From assembly GCA_030531915.1 (NCBI GenBank), contig JAUNMD010000066.1:1-5227 (forward strand): a stretch of DNA of 5,227 nt. The letters are read 5' to 3'. Position 1 is the stretch's first letter. Each line of letters begins with the position of its first letter. Shown one piece after another: positions 1 through 5,123 of the stretch. The notes under the pieces were generated by a model, which was given only the letters and a program-made list of their open reading frames with translations, ran no database searches and was not told the origin of the DNA. The translations under genes were made by a program, and so were the position numbers. The DNA is from Pseudomonadota bacterium (GTDB lineage Bacteria > Pseudomonadota > Alphaproteobacteria > Rs-D84).

Positions 1-657
1 GGGGACTTTGAAATGATAGATGGCAAGTGCGAACCATGTAATCGTGAACACGCACTGACCTATCAAAAGACCGGCAACTGTATCGTTGCGTCGTGCGAAG
101 TGAACTATCACCCGAACGGCCAGAGTTGCGAATACGATGTTCAGGAATGCACAGCACCAAATGCAGTGTCCGCAGAAAAACGTTGGGACGCAAAGTTGCA
201 GGCATTCGGCGTATGCACCATCAAGGAATGCGAGGAAGGATTCCACATTTCGTCCAATGCGTGCGTATCTGACCAGCAACCGTGCACCGTTGAACACGGC
301 ACAGGCGTCAAGGAATGGGATCACGTTGCAAACCAGTGGGGCAAATGTGTGGCAACGTATTGCGATGCGGGTTACACCAATGATCCAGATTTGGTTGACA
401 GCCGCGATGCATCGAAACCATGTGGTGTATGTCGTAACAAGTTCGCGGTTGATGGCGAAGTTGCCGCCAGCAGCTATGTCCGCGAATGCGAAATCGCATC
501 GTGCATGTATCAGGGCGAGATGTACAATCTGGAAGACAACGAATGCCAGCCAATTTGCAGCGTCGTTGGGTATTCAGATGAAACCGGTACGGAAAAGTGG
601 GACGCAAGTCGCAAGAAATGCGTACGTACATGTAACGCCGGATACACATCGTGGTAA
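1..657 (+). CDS. Cysteine-rich repeat protein, 3' part (5' end outside window)
   Basis: The frame is open from base 1 and the first in-frame ATG (base 13) has no Shine-Dalgarno before it, so I read this as the end of a longer gene; 218 residues are visible. Twenty cysteines fall in five units: a spacer of 13-21 residues, then C-x3/4-C, usually followed by G-[YF], and (in the first four) a closing Cys. Three units carry a K-x-W-D or E-W-D motif before the Cys pair. The protein stops just after the last CNAGY, with the tail TSW. There is no transmembrane segment or enzyme motif in the visible part. The even Cys count and spacing suggest disulfide-bonded modules, so an exported or surface protein is likely, but the signal peptide would lie upstream. 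Function is unknown. The layout is only superficially like EGF/TNFR-type modules. A terminator follows directly, so this ends a transcription unit. Confidence 0.85.
   Translation, partial: GDFEMIDGKCEPCNREHALTYQKTGNCIVASCEVNYHPNGQSCEYDVQECTAPNAVSAEKRWDAKLQAFGVCTIKECEEGFHISSNACVSDQQPCTVEHGTGVKEWDHVANQWGKCVATYCDAGYTNDPDLVDSRDASKPCGVCRNKFAVDGEVAASSYVRECEIASCMYQGEMYNLEDNECQPICSVVGYSDETGTEKWDASRKKCVRTCNAGYTSW
37..654 (+). repeat. Five degenerate cysteine modules inside the first CDS
   Basis: Protein-level repeats, by base position: 37-129, 148-264, 283-423, 430-546 and 556-654. Each has an opening Cys, 13-21 residues, then C-x4-C (C-x3-C in the last). The first four end with a further Cys 10-19 residues on. 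Units one and two, and two and three, are joined by a six-residue linker between cysteines; later linkers are two or three residues. Units two, three and five share the W-D motif 8-9 residues before the Cys pair. The fourth unit lacks W-D and is the most divergent. Nucleotide identity between units is low by eye, so these are old duplications and not a recent tandem array. Confidence 0.7.
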
Positions 658-660
658 AAC

Positions 661-693
661 AAAATAGACCGTCCAAATGGACGGTTTATTTTT
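661..693 (+). terminator. Intrinsic terminator after the cysteine-rich gene
   Basis: Bases 668-674 (ACCGTCC) pair perfectly with 679-685 (GGACGGT) around a four-base AAAT loop. The stem extends outward by A/T pairs and one G-T wobble to 661/692, and the 3' arm runs into a T-rich tract (685-693). It starts four bases after the stop codon. The flanking A and T runs mean it could act in both directions, but no minus-strand gene ends here. Confidence 0.88.
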
Positions 694-720
694 GCCATGG
701 ATTTTTTTGGCGCACCGCGA

Positions 721-733
721 TAAAATAATCATT
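721..733 (+). promoter_or_regulatory. Candidate -10 box, leaderless start
   Basis: TAAAAT at 721-726 (five of six matches to TATAAT) is followed by seven bases and then the ATG at 734. Transcription would therefore begin at or next to the start codon. No convincing -35 box lies 16-18 bases upstream. No Shine-Dalgarno is present between the terminator and the ATG. This is suggestive, not proven. Confidence 0.45.
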
Positions 734-1891
734 ATGAAAAAATACGATGTTATGATTATTGGTGCGGGCGCGTCAGGTATGGCGGCGGCGCATGCGGCAC
801 TGGCGCGTGGGCGCAGTGTGGCGGTGATTGATATGGGCGACGTCCCATTGCGCAAGGTTGCGGTATCTGGTGGTGGACGGTGCAATTTCACAAATGCCGC
901 TGTTGGGCGCAATCGTTACTTTGGTGAAAATCCGGACTTTGTCCGTGGGCCATTGGCGCGCGTATCATGTGATGATGTGTTGGATTGGGCGCGCGGGCAT
1001 AATATTGCATGGACGGAAAAAAGCGCGGGGCAATATTTCTGTGCCGATGGTGCGGGCGCGATTATTGACGCATTGATGGCGGATGCGCGCGGCGCGAAAA
1101 TCATTCAAAATGATGCCGTGGAATCCGTTGATTTTACAGGCGGGCAATTTATCATTCACACCGCGTCTGGTGATTATGGGGCGACGTCTGTGATTGTGGC
1201 AACGGGTGGTGTGTCATTCCCAACACTGGGGACAAGCGATGTTGGGTACAAAATTGCAAAACATTTTGGTCATAAAATAGTTCCCATGCGCCCCGCCCTG
1301 TGCGCGATTGCAACGGGCGCATTCCCAGACACACTGGCGGGCGTATCGTTGCCGGTTGAAATTACCATTGGGCGCGATGTAATTGCGGACGATATGTTAT
1401 TCACACATGTTGGGATTGGCGGGCCGGCGGTGTATCGTGCGACCGTGCGCAACCCAGATGCGGATTGGATTATAAACCTGATGCCGAACGCAAACACATT
1501 TGACATACTGGCGCATGCAAAGCGCACCGATGGACGCAAAAACGTAGCAACAATTCTGGGGCAATATATGCCCGCACGCGTGGCCCAGTGGATTGCGGGT
1601 GGCGATGTGCGTAATATTGCCGACATTCGCGACACAGACCTGCGCCAAATTGCAGAACGCACGCAACACATTATCATTGCACGTGATGCGTATAAATACC
1701 ACGGTCTGCGCAGTGCAGAGGTTGTCCGTGGTGGTGTCGCCACAGATCAGATATCGTCACGCACCATGGAATCAAAATTGCGCAGCGGCCTGTTCTTTGC
1801 GGGCGAGGTTATTGACATCGCGGGCGATTTGGGCGGATTCAACCTGCACTGGGCGTGGGCCAGTGGCACAATCGCGGGCGAGAACGCATAG
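734..1891 (+). CDS. BaiN/YhiN/HI0933-family FAD-dependent oxidoreductase
   Basis: A 385-residue flavoprotein, near the usual 390-410 for the family. The N-terminus has the Rossmann dinucleotide-binding motif GAGASG (residues 10-15) after a beta strand, with an acidic residue at the end of strand two (D33). The family signature SGGGRCNFTN follows at 45-54. Further family landmarks are ATGGVSFPTLGTSDVGY (156-172), the FTHVGIGGPAV segment (223-233), and the C-terminal block GGVATDQI, TMESK, LFFAGEVIDIAGDLGGFNL (333-371), which closes over FAD. Members are cytoplasmic, and most have no assigned physiological substrate; BaiN is a bile-acid-pathway member, but I would not transfer that role. The start at 734 is preferred over an in-frame ATG at 677 because 677 lies in the terminator loop and would add a non-conserved extension before the Rossmann strand. 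The gene appears to stand alone. Confidence 0.93.
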   Translation: MKKYDVMIIGAGASGMAAAHAALARGRSVAVIDMGDVPLRKVAVSGGGRCNFTNAAVGRNRYFGENPDFVRGPLARVSCDDVLDWARGHNIAWTEKSAGQYFCADGAGAIIDALMADARGAKIIQNDAVESVDFTGGQFIIHTASGDYGATSVIVATGGVSFPTLGTSDVGYKIAKHFGHKIVPMRPALCAIATGAFPDTLAGVSLPVEITIGRDVIADDMLFTHVGIGGPAVYRATVRNPDADWIINLMPNANTFDILAHAKRTDGRKNVATILGQYMPARVAQWIAGGDVRNIADIRDTDLRQIAERTQHIIIARDAYKYHGLRSAEVVRGGVATDQISSRTMESKLRSGLFFAGEVIDIAGDLGGFNLHWAWASGTIAGENA

Positions 1892-1899
1892 TTCGCGCC

Positions 1900-1934
1900 C
1901 GCCCCCAGAATACATACCTATTGTTCAGGGGGCG
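1900..1934. promoter_or_regulatory. Hairpin/dyad between flavoprotein and hydrolase
   Basis: CGCCCCC (1900-1906) pairs exactly with GGGGGCG (1928-1934). After an A-A mismatch the stem continues with GAA/TTC (1908-1910/1924-1926), a T-G wobble and one A-T pair, leaving a loop of about nine bases. It is placed where a terminator for the flavoprotein gene would be, but the bases after it are only moderately T-rich. It overlaps the proposed -35 box of the next gene, so it may instead be an operator. It may also only be a weak terminator. Confidence 0.45.
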
Positions 1935-1950
1935 TATATTCCTGTATCAT
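1921..1950 (+). promoter_or_regulatory. Promoter of the alpha/beta hydrolase gene
   Basis: TTGTTC (1921-1926) and TATCAT (1945-1950) are separated by 18 bases, predicting a transcript start near 1957. That leaves a leader of about 16 bases holding an AAGAGG Shine-Dalgarno (1958-1963) nine bases before the ATG at 1973. The predicted transcript start lies downstream of the alternative GTG at 1952, which supports the ATG. Confidence 0.5.
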
Positions 1951-1972
1951 CGTGCCCAAGAGGCACACGCAC

Positions 1973-2863
1973 ATGATTACACAAACATTGATTGCCAGTG
2001 ACGGAATGCGGCTGCGCTGTACGTTGTGGGACAACGTTCGGCGGCCCATTGGCGTGGTTCAGATTATTCACGGCATGGACGAACACGTCGGACGATATGC
2101 GCGATTTGCCCAATATATGAACCAGAACGGCTATATCGTGTTTGGCGATGACCATCGTGGTCACGGTCGCACCGCGGGCGACGCGCAAAACATTGGTCGC
2201 GTGGGGTGCAGTGCCGATTTATTTATGGACATTGTTTCTGACGAATTGGCAATTCTGAAATACCTGAGCCAGAAATACAATTTACCCGTATTTGTTTTTG
2301 GCCACAGTTATGGCAGTTTTATCACCCAACGTATTTTGCAAGAATCAGACCTGTGTGCGGCGGGCGTGTGTATGTCTGGTTCGGCACGATACCCGCGCAG
2401 TATGCTGGGGTTGGGAACAGCGATGGCGTGGATTGGGCAACGCATATTTGGCGCAAACGCGCCAGCACGCGCCATCGAACTGTTTTTACCAATACGCGGA
2501 CGCAACGCCGCGCGATACCTGACACGGGACGCACATCAGGTTGCCCTGCGCGATGCAGACCCACTGCGCGCGAAATATTTTTCATATGGATTTTATTATT
2601 CGCTGTTTCGTAATCTGATGCATTTGCCAGGGGTGGCAAATCGTAAAATCCCGTTACTGATTATCAGTGGCAACCGCGACATAGTCAGTATGAACGCCCG
2701 ATTGGCGCGGTCACTGTATCGCGTGTATCAGGGCCAGAATATGAATAATCTGACGCTGATCATTTACCCGCACGCGCGGCATGAATTACTGTTGGATACG
2801 AATTATGCCGATGTCCAAAATGACATTCTGGGGTTCTTTAATGGTGTGCTAAATCGACACTAG
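1973..2863 (+). CDS. Serine alpha/beta hydrolase, monoacylglycerol-lipase-like
   Basis: A 296-residue single-domain hydrolase of the Hydrolase_4 (serine aminopeptidase S33) type. The sequence shows the oxyanion-loop motif HGMDEH (33-38), the DDHRGHG turn (59-65) typical of monoglyceride lipases and lysophospholipases, and the nucleophile elbow GHSYGS with Ser112. The acid is probably Asp236 in SGNRDIVS. The catalytic His is probably His270 in ARHELLLD. Residues around 140-225 form the cap region expected to set substrate choice. There is no signal peptide or lipobox, so it is probably cytoplasmic and probably cleaves monoacylglycerol, lysophospholipid or a similar ester; the exact substrate cannot be read from sequence. 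The ATG at 1973 is chosen over GTG 1952 because of the AAGAGG nine bases upstream and the promoter position. It has its own promoter, 81 bases after the flavoprotein gene. Confidence 0.9.
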   Translation: MITQTLIASDGMRLRCTLWDNVRRPIGVVQIIHGMDEHVGRYARFAQYMNQNGYIVFGDDHRGHGRTAGDAQNIGRVGCSADLFMDIVSDELAILKYLSQKYNLPVFVFGHSYGSFITQRILQESDLCAAGVCMSGSARYPRSMLGLGTAMAWIGQRIFGANAPARAIELFLPIRGRNAARYLTRDAHQVALRDADPLRAKYFSYGFYYSLFRNLMHLPGVANRKIPLLIISGNRDIVSMNARLARSLYRVYQGQNMNNLTLIIYPHARHELLLDTNYADVQNDILGFFNGVLNRH

Positions 2864-2905
2864 CATCAACCAATCTTTTTTGTTATAATTGATGCCAAGG
2901 ATTGG
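2863..2905. repeat. Two interleaved inverted repeats around the cysteine-rich gene promoter
   Basis: GCATCAA (2863-2869) is complementary to TTGATGC (2889-2895), and CCAATC (2870-2875) is complementary to GATTGG (2900-2905). The arms run in the order 1-2-1'-2', so the two stems would form a pseudoknot or be mutually exclusive. The first arm begins on the last base of the hydrolase stop codon. Arm 1' overlaps the last base of the -10 box, and arm 2' overlaps the end of the Shine-Dalgarno. This arrangement could be regulatory, or chance. Confidence 0.5.
2881..2889 (+). promoter_or_regulatory. Extended -10 promoter of the second cysteine-rich gene
   Basis: TGTTATAAT is a perfect extended -10 (TG at 2881-2882, TATAAT at 2884-2889). 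No good -35 is present, which is usual for extended -10 promoters. The predicted start near 2896 places the AAGGA Shine-Dalgarno (2897-2901) at the very 5' end of the transcript, nine bases before ATG 2911. Confidence 0.7.
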
Positions 2906-2910
2906 CTGAA

Positions 2911-3030
2911 ATGTTTCACAGTATGTCGCGTGTATTTTTTCTGTTGATTTGCGCCACCGGCACAACCGCCGCAATGGCCGTGGACGGAAAAATTGATATT
3001 GATCAACCTATTTCTGGATTGTATGGATAA
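2911..3030 (+). CDS. Signal-peptide fragment of a frame-split cysteine-rich protein
   Basis: A 39-residue ORF with the best expression signals in the window: extended -10 TGTTATAAT, then AAGGA nine bases before the ATG. Its product starts MFHSMSR, then a hydrophobic core VFFLLICATGTTAA, then an AMA cleavage site after residue 23, a textbook Sec signal peptide. The remaining 16 residues are hydrophilic and the frame stops at TAA 3028-3030. The cysteine-rich body that should follow lies one base forward, in a frame open from 2948, so the two frames overlap over 2948-3027. I read this as the true N-terminus of the gene that ends at 3670. The separation could be a real frameshift mutation, a sequencing or assembly indel, or translational frameshifting. 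The ATG at 2923 is a less likely start because it is 21 bases from the Shine-Dalgarno. Confidence 0.7.
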   Translation: MFHSMSRVFFLLICATGTTAAMAVDGKIDIDQPISGLYG

Positions 3031-3670
3031 GGGATGCGGATTATCATTTGTATCGGCCGTAAATGATTATAGTTCTTGTTTGGGTAATCAGTATACAACG
3101 GCATGTTATGGTGGCAATTCAACCTATGGCAATGTAAAGGCATATTCCTGCGTTTCATGCCCCAGTGGCTATACACTTACTAGGAAAATCGGAACGGCTG
3201 ATGAATCAACTTCACCGTGTAATTTTACATACTATGAATGTGAAAAGGAGAGCGAATGTAATCTGGCGTGCTTCATTGGGTTACCACGATGGATGGATGT
3301 AAAGAATGCCAACTATCAGATAATGACGAACAAAACATTGGACAGAGACAACTGCAAATGCATTACAACAACATTGTATCGCTGTAAAGCGGGCTATTAT
3401 ATGAATGGCCCCAAAGCAATAGTGAGTAAAGAAGGTTCATCAACATTATATGTTCCGCCCTGCAACAGATGCCCAGACGCACAAGACAAGAATTTATTGC
3501 TGTCATACGGAACATCCGATCCTGGCAGCAATGCTGGCCAGAGCAGTTGTTATATGGAAAAAGGCGATTCATATTCGCACAAAGTGCAAGAAGACGGTAA
3601 CCTGAAAACCAACACCATTGGCAAGTACCGATTGAGTGTTGATTGCTATTATGATCAGAAATCAAAATAG
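3023..3670 (+). CDS. Cysteine-rich secreted-type protein, body of a frame-split gene
   Basis: About 215 residues from ATG 3023; an in-frame TTG at 2993 is an alternative, and neither start has a real Shine-Dalgarno. Cysteines come in pairs and with CxxGY motifs: CVSCPSGYT, YRCKAGYYMNG, CNRCPDA, a dense CEKESECNLAC segment, and a final CYMEKGDS...SVDCYYD module at the C-terminus. There is no enzyme motif and no internal membrane segment. Read alone it lacks a signal peptide, but the ORF in the next frame just upstream supplies one, so this is best treated as the body of an exported protein beginning at 2911. The base composition is visibly AT-richer than the flavoprotein and hydrolase genes, which may mean fast evolution or transfer. 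The CxxGY style resembles the protein at the start of the window, though the modules differ. Function is unknown. Confidence 0.75.
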   Translation: MDKGCGLSFVSAVNDYSSCLGNQYTTACYGGNSTYGNVKAYSCVSCPSGYTLTRKIGTADESTSPCNFTYYECEKESECNLACFIGLPRWMDVKNANYQIMTNKTLDRDNCKCITTTLYRCKAGYYMNGPKAIVSKEGSSTLYVPPCNRCPDAQDKNLLLSYGTSDPGSNAGQSSCYMEKGDSYSHKVQEDGNLKTNTIGKYRLSVDCYYDQKSK

Positions 3671-3673
3671 TTG

Positions 3674-3679
3674 TATAAT
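3674..3679 (+). promoter_or_regulatory. Orphan TATAAT box pointing antisense into ybaK
   Basis: A perfect TATAAT lies four bases after the cysteine-rich stop codon, in a TTGTATAATG context. No matching -35 is seen at 16-18 bases. A plus-strand transcript from here would run antisense through the 3' end of the YbaK gene, where I see no convincing plus-strand gene. It may be a small or antisense RNA promoter, a leftover, or chance. Confidence 0.3.
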
Positions 3680-3714
3680 GTCCGCCTGTTTAGGGCATAG
3701 ATAGAGAATTGTGG

Positions 3715-4194
3715 CTAGGCACAGATTTCGGCGAATTTCAGTGGAATTATTTTTGCCAATGCGGCGGGCGCGACCTCTACCTGATAACCTATTTTGCCGG
3801 CACTGAAAATAATCGTGTCAAAACTATTTGCGGACGCATCGGCGACCGTCTGAAACTGTTTTTTCATACCAATCGGACTGCACCCGCCATGGACATAGCC
3901 CGTAAGTGGCAATAATTCGCGCATCGGCAGCATATCTATCGCCTTTTCCCCGACCGCCAATGCGGCACGTTTCAAATCCAATTCGGCACAGACCGGCAAC
4001 ATAAAAACATAATACTTGTTTGAACGTGCAACCGTAACCAATGTCTTGAACACTTGATGCGGATTTTGGTTTAATGCCGCCGCGACATCAACGCCCGACA
4101 ATGCCGGCGTATCCGCATAGCAATAATGGTTATACGGTGTTTTATGTGCGTCCAGAACGCGCATAACATTTGTTTTGTATTCGTTATTCTTCAT
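3715..4194 (-). CDS. ybaK: YbaK/EbsC-family aminoacyl-tRNA deacylase
   Basis: A 159-residue protein, the usual length for stand-alone YbaK. Family members hydrolyse mischarged tRNA in the cytoplasm; E. coli and Haemophilus YbaK clear Cys-tRNA(Pro). Visible landmarks are QVFKTLV with the conserved lysine at residue 50, the MLPVCAELDLKR strand-helix (65-76), TGYVHGGCSPIGMKK (98-112), which matches the family TGYxxGGxSPxGxKK block, and SAGKIGYQVEV near the C-terminus. YbaK and the related ProX/EbsC subgroups are not fully separable by eye, so the exact misacylated substrate is uncertain. The ATG at 4194 is chosen over TTG 4230 because that TTG is the first codon-like part of a consensus TTGACA -35 box. 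It is convergent with the cysteine-rich gene (44-base gap, no clear terminator) and divergent from the permease. Confidence 0.92.
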   Translation of the reverse strand: MKNNEYKTNVMRVLDAHKTPYNHYCYADTPALSGVDVAAALNQNPHQVFKTLVTVARSNKYYVFMLPVCAELDLKRAALAVGEKAIDMLPMRELLPLTGYVHGGCSPIGMKKQFQTVADASANSFDTIIFSAGKIGYQVEVAPAALAKIIPLKFAEICA

Positions 4195-4230
4195 GCGTGA
4201 TATTTTGCGCGTGTGTGGGAGAATTGTCAA
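4195..4230 (-). promoter_or_regulatory. ybaK promoter, probably leaderless
   Basis: On the minus strand TTGACA (4230-4225) and CAAAAT (4207-4202) are 17 bases apart. Seven bases then separate the -10 from the ATG at 4194, putting the expected transcript start on the start codon. There is no Shine-Dalgarno between. The spacing is the same seven bases seen for the flavoprotein gene. Confidence 0.6.
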
Positions 4231-4241
4231 ATCTTTTATGT

Positions 4242-4269
4242 TTGACTTAGGTGCGCAAATTATTATAAA
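4242..4269 (+). promoter_or_regulatory. Promoter of the Mla-type permease operon
   Basis: TTGACT (4242-4247) and TATAAA (4264-4269) are 16 bases apart, predicting a start near 4276 and a leader of roughly 18 bases. A weak TAGGAAA ribosome-binding element (4287-4293) abuts the ATG at 4294. The -35 faces the divergent ybaK -35 with only 11 bases between the two hexamers, so the two promoters probably compete for or share polymerase access. Confidence 0.65.
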
Positions 4270-4293
4270 ATTTAACCATTCAAATGTAGGAAA

Positions 4294-5118
4294 ATGCAGC
4301 AGTCAAAAATAACATCTTGGGCACAAAACATCTGTGATTCCGTGGGCGATTACACGCTGCGTATGGCGGCGCATGTACGCGATGGATTACAATTCTGTGG
4401 TGCGGTATTTGCCAGTGTTGGTCGCGCAATGCGCGGGCGCGCGGTGTTTCGCCAAATTGATTTGTGGGGCGAACTGGAAAAGGCGGGGATTCGCGCCGTG
4501 CCGATTGCATGTTTAATCAGTTTTATGATCGGTGTCATTATCGCCTTTGTCGGTGTGATGCAGTTGGAAATGTTTGGTGCAGAAATTTATGTTGCCGCCC
4601 TGTTGGCGATTGCGACAACACGTATTTTGGGCGCGATTATGACTGGTATTATTATGTCGGGACGCACCGGTGCGGCATACGCCGCCGAAATCGGTTCTAT
4701 GCAGGTAAATCAGGAAATCGACGCATTGCGCACAATGGGTGTACGACCGATGGATTTTTTGGTATTGCCACGCGTGCTGGCGTTGACGATTACGATGCCG
4801 ATACTGACCATCATTGCGGACATTGTCGGTATATTGGGTGGCGCGTGCATTGCAATGACGCTGATGAATGTGTCCATGACCGAATATTGGAAAATGACGT
4901 TCGAATGGATTACGTTTAATAACTTTGCAATCGGTGTATTGCACGGTTGGGTATACGGTTGGGTCATTGCGATTTGCGGGTGCTATTGCGGTCTGAACAC
5001 GCAACGCAGTGCCGATGGAATTGGTCGCGCGACAACACGCGCGGTGGTGTACAGTATTGTGTGGTGTATCGTTGTCACGGCGATTCTGACACTGATATTT
5101 AATTGGTTGGACATATAA
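4294..5118 (+). CDS. mlaE: MlaE-family ABC transporter permease
   Basis: A 274-residue inner-membrane protein of the MlaE permease family, which with MlaF-type ATPase and MCE-domain MlaD-type protein moves phospholipids or other lipids between the inner membrane and the envelope. An amphipathic N-terminal region (about 1-60) precedes hydrophobic segments around 67-90, 99-122, 160-192, 210-233 and 249-272. The family signature is clear: SGRTGAAYAAEIGSM (122-136) followed by QVNQEIDALRTMGV (137-150), the cytoplasmic coupling region that contacts the ATPase, then the RPMDFLVLPR block. The C-terminal CGLNTQRSADGIGRATTRAVV (232-252) is also typical. It is slightly longer than the roughly 260 residues of E. 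coli MlaE, mainly at the N-terminus. It starts a unit whose next gene, five bases on, is the ATPase. Whether the substrate is phospholipid or another lipid cannot be told from the permease. Confidence 0.93.
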   Translation: MQQSKITSWAQNICDSVGDYTLRMAAHVRDGLQFCGAVFASVGRAMRGRAVFRQIDLWGELEKAGIRAVPIACLISFMIGVIIAFVGVMQLEMFGAEIYVAALLAIATTRILGAIMTGIIMSGRTGAAYAAEIGSMQVNQEIDALRTMGVRPMDFLVLPRVLALTITMPILTIIADIVGILGGACIAMTLMNVSMTEYWKMTFEWITFNNFAIGVLHGWVYGWVIAICGCYCGLNTQRSADGIGRATTRAVVYSIVWCIVVTAILTLIFNWLDI

Positions 5119-5123
5119 ACGAA

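Noticed and set aside
137..667. 176-codon plus-strand ORF in another frame of the first cysteine-rich gene
   Set aside because: It overlaps a frame with an obvious modular cysteine pattern. Its own product shows no pattern, and it runs into the terminator stem.
677..733. N-terminal extension of the flavoprotein from ATG 677
   Set aside because: That ATG begins in the loop of the intrinsic terminator, has no Shine-Dalgarno, and would place 19 unconserved residues before the Rossmann strand that normally begins the family.
1270..1743. 157-codon minus-strand ORF opposite the flavoprotein
   Set aside because: It is antisense to a well-conserved flavoprotein, with no recognisable motif and no ribosome-binding signal that I could support.
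1952..1972. GTG start at 1952 for the hydrolase
   Set aside because: It lies upstream of the transcript start predicted from TTGTTC-18-TATCAT, and the ATG at 1973 has AAGAGG at proper spacing.
2992..3003. ATTGAT tandem duplication as the cause of the frame split
   Set aside because: The unit is six bases, so gain or loss of a copy keeps the reading frame.
3709..3915. Plus-strand 68-codon ORF after the orphan TATAAT
   Set aside because: It is antisense to ybaK, has no Shine-Dalgarno, and its product has no recognisable feature.
4195..4230. TTG start at 4230 for ybaK (171 residues)
   Set aside because: The TTG is part of a consensus TTGACA -35 box, and the 159-residue form from ATG 4194 matches family length.
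4513..5004. 163-codon minus-strand ORF opposite the permease
   Set aside because: It is antisense to a clearly recognised MlaE gene, and its product is rich in His, Arg, Asn and Thr with no family motif; it is a codon-bias shadow.
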